Shown here piece by piece: positions 18,095 to 26,929 of a stretch of 64,000 nucleotides of DNA. Within the stretch, counting starts at the first letter, position 1, and every line of letters begins with the position of its first letter. Under the pieces are notes generated by a model that was not told the DNA's origin, did not search any database, and worked only from the letters and a program-made list of their open reading frames with translations. The position numbers and the translations under genes are program-made. Origin of the DNA: Microvirga terrestris (GTDB taxonomy: Bacteria; Pseudomonadota; Alphaproteobacteria; Rhizobiales; Beijerinckiaceae). Location of the stretch: the NCBI RefSeq assembly GCF_015694425.1, contig NZ_JADQDN010000009.1, positions 1 through 64,000 of the forward strand, read 5' to 3'.

Positions 18095-19212
18095 CACGCT
18101 GCCTCCTCGCGCTTCAAGACACGCTTTGCAAACGGTTTGGCCTTCACTACGGCTAATCTTAGCAGTTCCCCCCAGAGGCTTCTGGCAAAGAGCCAGATTT
18201 CGTCATGTTCGATTGTCTCTGACGTCCAATCGGTAAGGATATTCGGCTTTTGCAAACTGCCGCGGGAAGCATCAAAAGTGTCTATGCCGGAAGCGGACGC
18301 CGTCTGAATCGCCTCGGCTAACAGAAGTCTGCCGACACTGAGGTCATCGAGTTCAATCGGATGTGCGAAGTTATAATCGAGAAAGGTGCGGCCTACTCTG
18401 AACCCATAGCGGTAGCTCACCACACGATCGTTAATGGTATACAGAAGAACTTCAAGGCGCCTTGACGCTGCAAAGGCCAGAGACACTTCTCTGAAAAAAT
18501 CGTAACGCTTCGAGGATGAAAAGATGCCGACGCCAGCCTTGCCCTTCCAGCTGACATCTTCGATAGTAGCTATGGTGCGCAGCAAATCCGGAACATGAGA
18601 CGGTAGCGGCGTGAGGCGTTCAAATCCCGCTTGGCCAGTAGCAATCACCTTCTTGCGTGATCGTGATAGGCGCGTCCGCAAGGTTTTGGACAAAGATGCC
18701 TCTAATTTGCGAGGATCCGATACATTGAGGACAGGTGCCCGGCCGCAAAGCTTGACGTAAGGAGCACGCCACTCGGACTCTGCTCCCGTTGGTGTGCGGA
18801 AGCCAGCATGAGCTGGAAGTTCGCTCAGGATCGCGACGTCAGCGTCCGATCGCTTAGAATCGACGAGGGTATCGATAAGTGCTGCCCTAACATCAGTTCG
18901 GCCTTGCAGGACCGGAAGTCCAATGCGGTCGCTCAAGGGATAGCCAAGAGGACGCAGGGTGCGCACGGGCAGACCCGCAATACTCTCGCGTCCCACAGTC
19001 ATAGGGAAACAGGCTACCAATATGCCTCTCTCGAATACCGTGACAGTCCGAACCTCACGACCAGCAGGCACTAGAAACTTCGCTGCGGCGCGAATCCACG
19101 ACCATTCGTTGAAGAGGGTCGTCCCCGAGCAGTCGGACAAGAGCCGAGCATAGTCATCCTCAAGGCGATCAAGGGCCTCGACGCCCTGATGCCACGAAAC
19201 CTGCAAGGTCAT
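18094..19212 (-). CDS. CelD/BcsL-like GNAT-fold acyltransferase, copy 3 of 4
   Basis: The 372-residue protein is more distant from copies 1 and 2 but keeps the family plan: LFNEWSWIRAAAKFLVPAG near residue 35, ILVACFPMTVG, the basic segment LRTRLSRSRKKVIATGQAG at about 180, IEDVSWKGKAG with Trp-Lys, and RYGFRVGRTFLDYNFAHP with a late acyl-CoA-type strand and helix (LSVGRLLLAEAIQTA). Its start overlaps copy 4 by four bases and its stop shares a base with the flippase start. Coupling to the flippase suggests action on the lipid-linked unit before export. Donor and acceptor are unknown. Confidence 0.83.
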   Translation of the reverse strand: MTLQVSWHQGVEALDRLEDDYARLLSDCSGTTLFNEWSWIRAAAKFLVPAGREVRTVTVFERGILVACFPMTVGRESIAGLPVRTLRPLGYPLSDRIGLPVLQGRTDVRAALIDTLVDSKRSDADVAILSELPAHAGFRTPTGAESEWRAPYVKLCGRAPVLNVSDPRKLEASLSKTLRTRLSRSRKKVIATGQAGFERLTPLPSHVPDLLRTIATIEDVSWKGKAGVGIFSSSKRYDFFREVSLAFAASRRLEVLLYTINDRVVSYRYGFRVGRTFLDYNFAHPIELDDLSVGRLLLAEAIQTASASGIDTFDASRGSLQKPNILTDWTSETIEHDEIWLFARSLWGELLRLAVVKAKPFAKRVLKREEAA

Positions 19213-20327
19213 GTCGTTGCCTCGCTCAATTGTGGCATATTCTCCTCAGGCTTTCTGTCGAGGCGCTTCTTGAATTCATACGCACGTGCCAGCATGCGTG
19301 GCCCAACGGCCTGCCTAAAAGCATAATAACTTCGTACCGTCTCAAGCTGCGTAGCCCAACCTGTCTTGTAGTCGCCATGAGACGTGATGAAATCCAGATC
19401 TACAGTATGCACCGCCGGATTTTCCATTGCATTCTGAATGATGGCTGAGAAAGCAAAGCGGCCCGCACCAGCCTGGGCTCCAGCCTCTGCGAAGGCTGTC
19501 TTCAAGGCATAGAGGACACCGTGTTCGATGATCCCAAAGATGAAGGCAACGGGCATCTCTCCATCAAAGGCGCAGGAAGCATGAAGTGTGCCCTGAGCTG
19601 CAGCTTCGTGAAGTACCCCCTGCCAGAATTTCCACTCCGGCTCTATGGAGATGATCGACGTTCCTTCTCGGAAAGCCCAGCTGTTATGCGCCACGGCCGC
19701 GATCGCGGCGACGAAATCGCCGGCGGAAGCGAAATCTTGAGGGTAGTTACGGATGCTAAGCAGTTGATCCTGGTGTCCTCTCTTTCTTTGCTTCCTGAAC
19801 TTGCGCGAGCGCTCCTTCAGATAGTCGTCCCATCTCATCGTGGTAGCTACGCGAGGAAGCGTATAGCTAACCCGCTCCGCTGCATCCATAACGATTGAAC
19901 TGGATTTAATGCTGCGCAGAAGTGGGTCATTGTCGTGGACTCTCTCCGGATCGAGCCACCACCATCTCAGCCGGTTTAGATCCTTGAGCATTGCTACAGC
20001 GGCCTCGTCCTGACGACGCGCTAGAATGACCTGTGTGCGCTTTGACATGGGGTTTCCAGCCAAGCTCAGGTATGGAGCGGAGAATAGCTGGAAGCTCCTT
20101 CTCTCCCGGATCCAAGCAGCGCAGCCAAGAACGCCGTCACTGTCATACATCAGGCGAAAAGCCATTTCCCGATCCTGTCCCACTGTTTTCAGCCAATGCT
20201 TCAGCCAGAAATGTCGGGCATGGATGCTCGCGTACGGAGTTTGAGCGACCGCAGAGTCCCAATCCTGGGCGCAGGCTTCGAACTCTTTGAGCGAAGTAAT
20301 GCTTCGTACCGTAATCGGACCGCTCAT
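19209..20327 (-). CDS. CelD/BcsL-like GNAT-fold acyltransferase, copy 4 of 4
   Basis: The 372-residue protein shows SIHARHFWLKHWLKTVG near residue 35, the basic block RSRKFRKQRKRGHQDQ near 190, HNSWAFREGTSIIS with the conserved Trp, and MPVAFIFGIIEHGVLYALKTA then AGRFAFSAIIQNAME and VDLDFITSHGDYKTGWA near the end. These match the Acetyltransf_6 pattern. It overlaps the GT2 gene upstream and copy 3 downstream by four bases each. Its sequence differs enough from copies 1-3 that a separate substrate is likely. Confidence 0.82.
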   Translation of the reverse strand: MSGPITVRSITSLKEFEACAQDWDSAVAQTPYASIHARHFWLKHWLKTVGQDREMAFRLMYDSDGVLGCAAWIRERRSFQLFSAPYLSLAGNPMSKRTQVILARRQDEAAVAMLKDLNRLRWWWLDPERVHDNDPLLRSIKSSSIVMDAAERVSYTLPRVATTMRWDDYLKERSRKFRKQRKRGHQDQLLSIRNYPQDFASAGDFVAAIAAVAHNSWAFREGTSIISIEPEWKFWQGVLHEAAAQGTLHASCAFDGEMPVAFIFGIIEHGVLYALKTAFAEAGAQAGAGRFAFSAIIQNAMENPAVHTVDLDFITSHGDYKTGWATQLETVRSYYAFRQAVGPRMLARAYEFKKRLDRKPEENMPQLSEATT

Positions 20328-21445
20328 AGTGCAGTTCCCAGGGTGCGCCGAAGCCGCGCGAAAAGTCCGTGGCCCGTTAGTTGGGGAGCAATGAGCAGGA
20401 TTCGCTCAGTCGGCAATCCGTCCATATAGCGCTCATAATTCTTCTTATACTGCGGAACGAAGAACCATTCCGCCCACCCGACCATATGACCCAGGAGAGA
20501 ACCGATATCGCGTATGAGGAGAACCTGTATTCCAGTCGTGATATAGTTGAGCTTCTTCAACCCTCCGTCGACCTTGATGATTTTCCGGATTCCTGCTGCC
20601 CAGGCATAAGTTGCGAACAGCACTAGTCCTGCGAGGGCGAAATACGAGGAAACAAAACCGAGTACCATCAAAAGAGATAGCGTCGTGTAGATGCCTACCA
20701 GTTGGATCACATGCTTCGAGAGGAAATGCATCTGACCATTGCCACGACCATATAGGTAGAGCTGACGGAAGAGTTCACGCGGAGAGCGACGCACATGGTG
20801 CCAAAGTCTCGCGTCGATGGCGATCATGCCTTTACCGCCTATGGCATAGACCTTCCGGCTGAACATCTTGTCCTGTCCCTTGGCGAGCCACTCGGGCTGT
20901 TCGCCAGCGGCGAGCCAGATCCGACGGGTAAAGGCCGTGCAGAGACCGCCGGGAAAAACAATTGGAGGAAGGATCTTTTGAATCTCCTCCCTGCTCATTC
21001 TATTCAGGGTATAGTCTTCGAAATAGTGGATCGCCGCGACACAGTGCTCAAAATCTGTCGTCGCGCGCATTCGAAAAAGTCCACCGACGATATCCATCGT
21101 CTCGTCTTCCTCGAAAGGCTGGACGATCTTCTCTATATAATCGGGTTCGATCGTGTTGCCAAAGTCGCAAAGCACGATGACATCGCAATCTGTCGCGCGG
21201 ACCGCTGCATTGCGCCCCCCACCGCACCAGATGGTGGGATTCTGCACCACGCGGATTGGAACGCCACGATCACCGTAAGTAAAGATGGATGAAATGCAGC
21301 CATCCGTCGACATTGCATCCGCAATGATGATTTCGTCTGGTAGGCGGGTGGAAGCGAAGACGGAATCCATCGTCTCCTTGACTGATCGCTCCTCATTGCG
21401 GATCGGCATGACGAGAGCGACACGCTTGCGGGTGAGGCTGTTCAT
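20324..21445 (-). CDS. Glycosyltransferase family 2 with C-terminal membrane helices
   Basis: ATG 21445 with AAGG nine bases upstream gives 373 residues; GTG 21454 is possible. The GT-A domain shows ALVMPIRNEERSVKETMDSV, IIIADAMSTDG, and VIVLCDFGNTIEPDYIEKIV, where CDFG stands at the usual DxD metal site, so the metal-binding motif is atypical. GGLCTAFTRRIWLAAGEQPE and GQDKMFSRKV follow. Two or three membrane helices lie after residue 250, so it acts on lipid-linked intermediates at the inner membrane. It ends in a four-base overlap with GNAT copy 4 and starts about ten bases after the Wzz-like gene. Confidence 0.86.
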   Translation of the reverse strand: MNSLTRKRVALVMPIRNEERSVKETMDSVFASTRLPDEIIIADAMSTDGCISSIFTYGDRGVPIRVVQNPTIWCGGGRNAAVRATDCDVIVLCDFGNTIEPDYIEKIVQPFEEDETMDIVGGLFRMRATTDFEHCVAAIHYFEDYTLNRMSREEIQKILPPIVFPGGLCTAFTRRIWLAAGEQPEWLAKGQDKMFSRKVYAIGGKGMIAIDARLWHHVRRSPRELFRQLYLYGRGNGQMHFLSKHVIQLVGIYTTLSLLMVLGFVSSYFALAGLVLFATYAWAAGIRKIIKVDGGLKKLNYITTGIQVLLIRDIGSLLGHMVGWAEWFFVPQYKKNYERYMDGLPTERILLIAPQLTGHGLFARLRRTLGTAL

Positions 21446-21455
21446 AAAGAGCACC

Positions 21456-22718
21456 TTAGCTTCTTTCTATGGACCAGAGTGTATGAAGATCATTCTTTGG
21501 AAGATTCTCGAGCCAACCGACGACGGGAGCCCTAAGGATTCGCTCGACCTCGTCTGCTGACGTAGGACGGCTATCGAAGAACTCGCGTACAAAGGCGACG
21601 GAAACTGCGAGAACGGCACTCAGGAGCGCTGCGCCTATGATCAGGAAGAGTCTTGGCATCCACGGTTGTGGGGGCACTCTTGCCTGTTCGACAACTCGAA
21701 CATTGACCACATCGGAGTCGGCGTGCCCGTTGATTGTCGCTTCACCATACTTGTTGATAAAGTCGAGATAGGTCTTTCGCTCGCTTTCCAAAATCATTTC
21801 CAGATCCGCGAGAGTTGACTCATTCTCTTCAAGCTTCTTGAGCTTGTCTTCGGTATCACTAATCCTGCTCTCGACGGCAGAGATTACGTCCTTTGTAACC
21901 GTGACCTCAGGATGCTGCTGATCATAGCGGCGCAGAAGGCGACTGAGATCGTTAGAAGCTGTTAGAAGCTGGCTGCGGAGCGTTCCAAGCTCGCGCGTAT
22001 ACTCTTCACGGGATGCGGAAACTGCAAAGAGCGATGCATTTGTCTTGAAAGCTAGTACGTCCTCACGCCTTTTTTTGTAGCTAGCCTCGGCAGCGTTCAT
22101 ACTGTCGCGATAGAACTCGGCCAGACCTAAAGTCGAGTAGATTTTTAGGTGTGCCTTAACGTATTGAGTTGAGATCTCATTCACGATCTCTGCTGCCAGT
22201 TTAGGATCGTCAAGAGTGATCGAGATCGTAAGAATGTTGGAGTTCACAACGGGCTTAACCGTAGCCAACTTCATCAAAGACAGAATCCAAGAATCTCTCT
22301 CGTCAACATCAGGCAGAAGGCCGAGTGCAACCAGAGCTCGGTTTGCACCTCTTCGAACCGTGGATATGAGAGACTGCTTCTGCGGACGCTCCGGCAATCG
22401 AAGGCTATCAACGACGGCAGCCAACACGGTCCGTGAACTGGCAATGCTGCGCGCCGTGTTCATGACCTCCGCCATTTCAAGACCGGGCAGGATGTCCGCC
22501 CGCATGATAGGCGAACGGTTTCGCTCAACGAGCAGGTTCGCCTCCGCCTCGTAAGAGGGCGGAATTAGGTACAGCAGAGCTGTAGCCAGAAGGAAGAGAG
22601 AGACGAACATGCCTAGGATCGTCTTTTTCCGACGAAACATGAACGTCCACATGGTGGATGACGTGGGCACGCTCGGACGATTGAATGTTGAGTCGATGGT
22701 GGTCCAATGTTTGTTCAT
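21456..22718 (-). CDS. Wzz/GumC-like polysaccharide co-polymerase, copy 2
   Basis: The 420-residue protein has membrane helices at about 33-52 and 350-372 around a periplasmic domain with predicted coiled coil (about 200-310, including KDVISAVESRISDTEDKLKK). VRVVEQARVPPQPWMPR just before the second helix is the proline-rich motif typical of the family. It shares ERNRxP and ERPxxQS blocks with copy 1. It starts in a four-base overlap with the kinase-like gene, the usual pairing of co-polymerase and cytoplasmic BY-kinase partner in split systems. It is expected to set chain length and bridge to the ExoF-like outer-membrane protein. Confidence 0.9.
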   Translation of the reverse strand: MNKHWTTIDSTFNRPSVPTSSTMWTFMFRRKKTILGMFVSLFLLATALLYLIPPSYEAEANLLVERNRSPIMRADILPGLEMAEVMNTARSIASSRTVLAAVVDSLRLPERPQKQSLISTVRRGANRALVALGLLPDVDERDSWILSLMKLATVKPVVNSNILTISITLDDPKLAAEIVNEISTQYVKAHLKIYSTLGLAEFYRDSMNAAEASYKKRREDVLAFKTNASLFAVSASREEYTRELGTLRSQLLTASNDLSRLLRRYDQQHPEVTVTKDVISAVESRISDTEDKLKKLEENESTLADLEMILESERKTYLDFINKYGEATINGHADSDVVNVRVVEQARVPPQPWMPRLFLIIGAALLSAVLAVSVAFVREFFDSRPTSADEVERILRAPVVGWLENLPKNDLHTLWSIERS

Positions 22719-23347
22719 GATCTCCCCTTGCTAAGGAAGGCCGGAACCGCAAAGGACCGCCTGTTGAGGATCGCACCGGCAACCGGCATCTGGAGGATGT
22801 CGAGCTCCTTGCGCGCGCCTTGGAGCGTCTCTGCAGGTGTACTTGACATATCCACGACTACGTAGGTCTGGTCGAGGCATGTACTCCAAAAAGGTGAAAG
22901 CTGCGTCTGCAGTGAGCCCAAATCGATGAGTACGACTTGGTAGCGTTGCATGATAGCGAGTTTTAATTCGGACCAACGCTTGTCCCATATGGAGGCTGCT
23001 ATCTGGTCCGCGTCTATGGAGAGCAGATCGAGATTGGGAGATGAACAAGGAACAAGCCATTCCCTAAAGCTCGCGAGTTGGAGTTGCGCAAGGTCATCTG
23101 CGCTGAGAATGTGACGCTCTACCCCGATGAGATCGGAGATCGGGCGCCCTGCACTGGCATCGATCAAAAGTACCCTGGATGCCTCGGCTAGAATGCGGGC
23201 TAACCCAATGGCGATCGTGGATACTCCCTCATGCGGGAGCGTCGATATTAACCCCACGACTACCCCGCTCTTGCCATTGATATTGGCTGCTTGGATATCC
23301 CGGCAGATGCGACGCAATGACTGCGGTATTGTTCCAGATTGCAGCAT
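22715..23347 (-). CDS. CpsD/BY-kinase-like P-loop protein with degenerate Walker A
   Basis: The 210-residue protein has the fold signature of the cytoplasmic tyrosine autokinase partner of Wzz proteins: VVGLISTLPHEGVSTIAIGLA at about 30-50, VLLIDASAGRPISDLIG (Walker A' position) near 59-75, and YQVVLIDLGSL (Walker B position). The invariant Walker A lysine is replaced: EGVST with Val42 stands where EGKST is expected. The C-terminal tyrosine cluster of active BY-kinases is also absent. It therefore probably does not hydrolyse ATP normally and may be a structural pseudokinase. AGGAGG lies four bases before ATG 23347. It is one base from the export gene and overlaps the co-polymerase by four. 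Confidence 0.85.
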   Translation of the reverse strand: MLQSGTIPQSLRRICRDIQAANINGKSGVVVGLISTLPHEGVSTIAIGLARILAEASRVLLIDASAGRPISDLIGVERHILSADDLAQLQLASFREWLVPCSSPNLDLLSIDADQIAASIWDKRWSELKLAIMQRYQVVLIDLGSLQTQLSPFWSTCLDQTYVVVDMSSTPAETLQGARKELDILQMPVAGAILNRRSFAVPAFLSKGRS

Positions 23348-23348
23348 C

Positions 23349-24668
23349 CTACCTCCTACCCGGGGATGAACTATTGCCGGCGACGTTTGACTCCTGTGGC
23401 AGAAATGCGGTCTCAGCCAGACTGGAAGAACCTGTGGCCAGGACGTCGTTCTTAGTCGAGGCCTCCATCACACGCTCCACGATTAGAACATCGCTAGGGC
23501 TAATCTGCATGTTTTCTGATGCCAGGATTGGTTCGGGTTTATTCTTGCGCACAATGCTGAGCCGACGGCGAACCTCACCCTGACCGGTAAGGCTCCCGGG
23601 TGTAGATATACCGCGCATGTTGAGCAGTTCGACGGCACTGATGAGCTGCCGATTGATCACGACGAGTTCCGTCTCCGTATCCACGAGTTGCTCGGCAATC
23701 TTGACCCGGGCCGCCTCAGACGTCTGTCGAATGAGCAAGTCGATACCTGCGAGACTCTGACTGGCTTGGGAAATCATGGATATGCCGCTATTGATGCGCA
23801 TCTCAGTGTCCGCGGAGATGCGCTCCAGTTCGAGCACACGGGTGCTAGCGGTCAGTCCGCGCTCCTTCAGGTCTCGGATGTTTCGGAGCTCGGAGTCGAT
23901 GATGACCTTGAGACGCTTTGTCGCCTCAAGCTGCTCTTCGAGTGCGGCCCGCCCCTTGACCACCTCCTCGGCCTGCCTGCGTAAAAGCCGAACCCGCTGC
24001 TCCTCCTCAAATACCCGAGAGCGTTTCAGATGCATCTCTGAAGCTTTGATTTGCTCCAGGCGGTCTTTGCCGATCATTGCTTCGAGTTCCGCAGGGGTGT
24101 CGAACGAGGCCTTTCCGTCTCTTTCCGCTAAGAGGCGTGCGCGCTTTATGGATTGGGAGGCGTATTTCTCACGATAGACAGCGAGGTCAAGTTTCTGCTT
24201 CTCCACTTCCTGCGCCGTGCTGTCTCCTTCGGTGGTGCCCAATGGTGGTGGATATCCGCCTGCAAGCGCAATGAGTTGGAGTACGGTTAGACCGGGTGTA
24301 TACAGCTGACGACCAGGATTGCGGACGTCTCCCATGATATAAACCGGGCTGTATTGTACAACCTCAACAGTGATACTGGGATTTGCATGGTGGAGATCCG
24401 ACAGCGCTTGCTTGGACACATCGCGCAACTGAGTTGGGGTAAGACCCGCAGTCTTGATTTCGCCAACTCCTGGAACCGACACGAACCCGTTCGCACCTAC
24501 CTTGTATGAACCTGATATGTCGGGCTCCTTGAACACTGTTATCTTGACCTCGTCTCCAATCTGGAGAACGTATGATTGCTCCTCAGCCTGAGCCACTCGC
24601 CCCATTGTCGCGGATAGGGCCAAAAGGATGAGAAGGCTGCGCTTCGCGAATATGACGATACTAGCCAT
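23349..24668 (-). CDS. ExoF/Wza-like polysaccharide export protein
   Basis: From ATG 24668 (GAGG six bases upstream) the product has 439 residues with a signal peptide at 1-28 ending VAQA. The poly_export domain follows (YVLQIGDEVKITVFKEPDIS, VSVPGVGEIKTAGLTPTQL), then an SLBB-like part (SPVYIMGDVRNPGRQLYTPG, LQLIALAGGY), then a long coiled coil at about 165-335, and a second short SLBB-like tail with ISPSDVLIVERV. This extended form matches ExoF of succinoglycan systems rather than short Wza. It acts in the outer membrane/periplasm to pass polymer out together with the co-polymerases. The start overlaps the GT fusion gene by eight bases. Confidence 0.9.
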   Translation of the reverse strand: MASIVIFAKRSLLILLALSATMGRVAQAEEQSYVLQIGDEVKITVFKEPDISGSYKVGANGFVSVPGVGEIKTAGLTPTQLRDVSKQALSDLHHANPSITVEVVQYSPVYIMGDVRNPGRQLYTPGLTVLQLIALAGGYPPPLGTTEGDSTAQEVEKQKLDLAVYREKYASQSIKRARLLAERDGKASFDTPAELEAMIGKDRLEQIKASEMHLKRSRVFEEEQRVRLLRRQAEEVVKGRAALEEQLEATKRLKVIIDSELRNIRDLKERGLTASTRVLELERISADTEMRINSGISMISQASQSLAGIDLLIRQTSEAARVKIAEQLVDTETELVVINRQLISAVELLNMRGISTPGSLTGQGEVRRRLSIVRKNKPEPILASENMQISPSDVLIVERVMEASTKNDVLATGSSSLAETAFLPQESNVAGNSSSPGRR

Positions 24669-26922
24669 GATCATCCTCAAGTAAGTTCGTTGGGCCGAGT
24701 TCGGTGGGCATCTTGCTCTGACGGCTCCACGTGTATCGGCGTGTCTCGTTCTTGTGGCTCGCGACCTGAGCGTAGCAGGCTAAAAGCTGAGGAACTTGAC
24801 GATCCCAGGAGAGTGTGTCAGCAACTCGTTCCCGCGCCGCACTTCCCATCTGCTCCATCTTCTCCTTGTCCGCGAGAAGAGTGATGATCTTTTCAGCAAA
24901 ATCGATCGGGTCGTCTGGGGCCGCTCCCACCGATGCTTCGCCGGCTGTGAAGCGGCCCTCAGCAAGGTCGACCTGAACAATGGGCTTTCCCAAAGCCATG
25001 TACTCAACAATTTTGTTCATGGAAGAGAGATCGTTGAACGGGGTCGCGAGATCTGGATTCACGCAGATATCGCAACTCGAGAGGATCCGGATGAGATCGT
25101 GGTCTGATACCCGACCTGTGAACTCTACCCAAGGATCGACTCGACGGGTCATCGCCTCCGACTGCAAGGCTTGGAGCTCGGAGCCGTCACCGATAAGAAC
25201 AAAGCGGATGTCCCGTCGACCGAGTTTATGTACTATATAAGCTATGCTTGCGAGCAGGTTCGACAGGCCTTCCTGTGGACCCATAACTCCCACGTAACCA
25301 ACGAGATGGGACCCGCCGGCCCGAAGCGATGGATCCAGACCCGCGGGCTGCCACAGTTTCAGATCGGGTGCGCTTCGTACCACGTGAACACGGTCCGGAT
25401 GCATGCCTCCCCGTCGGATCGCAACGGATTTGTATGACTCGTTGGTAGCGATGGAGGCGTCTGCTAAACGAAACGTTGCGCGTTCGAGGAAGCGTAAAGC
25501 GCGCTGGATGGCGGCTTGCTTGCGTCCTAGCCCAAACTTTGAAACTGCAAGCTCGGGACAGAGATCGTGGTGGTCGAAGATGAACTTCACCCCAAGCAAC
25601 TTGAATGGTGCGGCGACCAGAAATATGAGGTCGGGGGGATTGCAGGCATGTATGATCCTGAAACCACGCGTCAGGTAGATGCGTGCGGCGAGAAAAAGCT
25701 GCCAGAAGAAGGCGATGCCATATTCAAACGGATATCCGATGGCGCTCCGCGCCTCGGGCAGTGAATGCCTGTAGATCTCGATCTCGTCGATTGTCTCGCG
25801 GGAAGCCGTGTACTTACCGCGTTTTGGGCAAATGATTGCGACATTCCATCCTGCCGCCGTGAGGGCCTTCGCTTCCTGCCAAACGCGCCTGTCGAAAGGA
25901 ACCGGGAGATTCTCCACGATCATCAAGACCCCGCGGTCCTTCTTAGCACGCCGCAGGACTGACGAGTACACTTCGATAACTCGATCAGCGACCTTTCCAA
26001 TCTCCAGCTCGGCTACAGCCTCACGCCGGCTGCCGTCCCGATTGTCAGCGAGCACCGCCGAAATCGCGGCTGCGATAGATTCTGGATCAGTGCCGCAGAT
26101 GGCTGTGCCAGGAACGCCATCAAGCCTGTCCCGCACATCACCAGTGTCGGAAGCGACGATCTTCATATTGCAGGCCATAGCCTCTTTGACAGCATTTGGT
26201 GATCCCTCCCAGAATGAAGGGAGAACCAGCAGATCAGCGGCGTTCATGTAAAGAGGAATCCTGTGCTGTGATTCGCCCGCAATGGTCAGGATCTCAATGG
26301 TTCTGTCAGGCGAGTTCACATGCAATCGACGTACGGCCTCCTTCAGAGAGGCGAAGTTTTTGCGAGGTCGGTTAGAAGCATAGGGAAAGAGAATGTATGT
26401 GCGTTCAGGGTCGAGCTCCAACTCCTCGCGACACGCCTGTTTGTCGAGGGGGCGGAACATATCCATGTCGACCCCGTTGGAGATGACCTTGGCGATCGGG
26501 CGCGGAAGCAAGGTGTTCATCGCCTTGGACTTCACGATCGACGCATCGACGAAATAAGACAGATGCCTATGGATCCAGGCTAGGGGACGACTAGTCAACC
26601 GAGCTCGCCCCTTCGCATCGGAATGACCGTAGAGATCATCCCCACAGAACGAAACGACGACCGGAACGGAGAACTGAAAGCGCGCAACCAGGCCGCTCAA
26701 TCCATAGTGGGCGTGGATGAGGTCATATCTGCACTCACGCAGCATCCTGCGCATTCTGCCGATTGCCTTCACGTACTCGAGCTTGCTGCTATAGCCGTTG
26801 ATGACCAAGACATCGATGTCCACGCCAGCCTTGCGTAGGCTCTCTACCTGCGACTGTACGAAAGATCCCCATCCGGGGCGCTTTTCACTCGGGTACATGT
26901 TCGTTATGGCAAGGACACGCAT
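24661..26922 (-). CDS. Two-domain GT4-GT4 glycosyltransferase fusion
   Basis: The 753-residue protein joins two complete GT-B glycosyltransferases. Domain 1 (about 1-325) has MRVLAITNMYPSEKRPGWGS, DLIHAHYGLSG and the EX7E motif EGSPNAVKEAMA (Glu239 and Glu247). Domain 2 starts at about 331 with GVLMIVENLPVPFDRRVWQE, has DHHDLCPEL, VGYVGVMGPQEGL, and ends with NDLSSMNKIVEYMALGKPIV in the EX7E region, where the first Glu is replaced by Asp. No stop or frameshift lies at the junction. Each half alone would be a normal-length enzyme, so two successive sugar transfers by one chain are inferred. It follows the deacetylase after seven bases. Confidence 0.9.
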   Translation of the reverse strand: MRVLAITNMYPSEKRPGWGSFVQSQVESLRKAGVDIDVLVINGYSSKLEYVKAIGRMRRMLRECRYDLIHAHYGLSGLVARFQFSVPVVVSFCGDDLYGHSDAKGRARLTSRPLAWIHRHLSYFVDASIVKSKAMNTLLPRPIAKVISNGVDMDMFRPLDKQACREELELDPERTYILFPYASNRPRKNFASLKEAVRRLHVNSPDRTIEILTIAGESQHRIPLYMNAADLLVLPSFWEGSPNAVKEAMACNMKIVASDTGDVRDRLDGVPGTAICGTDPESIAAAISAVLADNRDGSRREAVAELEIGKVADRVIEVYSSVLRRAKKDRGVLMIVENLPVPFDRRVWQEAKALTAAGWNVAIICPKRGKYTASRETIDEIEIYRHSLPEARSAIGYPFEYGIAFFWQLFLAARIYLTRGFRIIHACNPPDLIFLVAAPFKLLGVKFIFDHHDLCPELAVSKFGLGRKQAAIQRALRFLERATFRLADASIATNESYKSVAIRRGGMHPDRVHVVRSAPDLKLWQPAGLDPSLRAGGSHLVGYVGVMGPQEGLSNLLASIAYIVHKLGRRDIRFVLIGDGSELQALQSEAMTRRVDPWVEFTGRVSDHDLIRILSSCDICVNPDLATPFNDLSSMNKIVEYMALGKPIVQVDLAEGRFTAGEASVGAAPDDPIDFAEKIITLLADKEKMEQMGSAARERVADTLSWDRQVPQLLACYAQVASHKNETRRYTWSRQSKMPTELGPTNLLEDDHG

Positions 26923-26929
26923 GGTGGAC

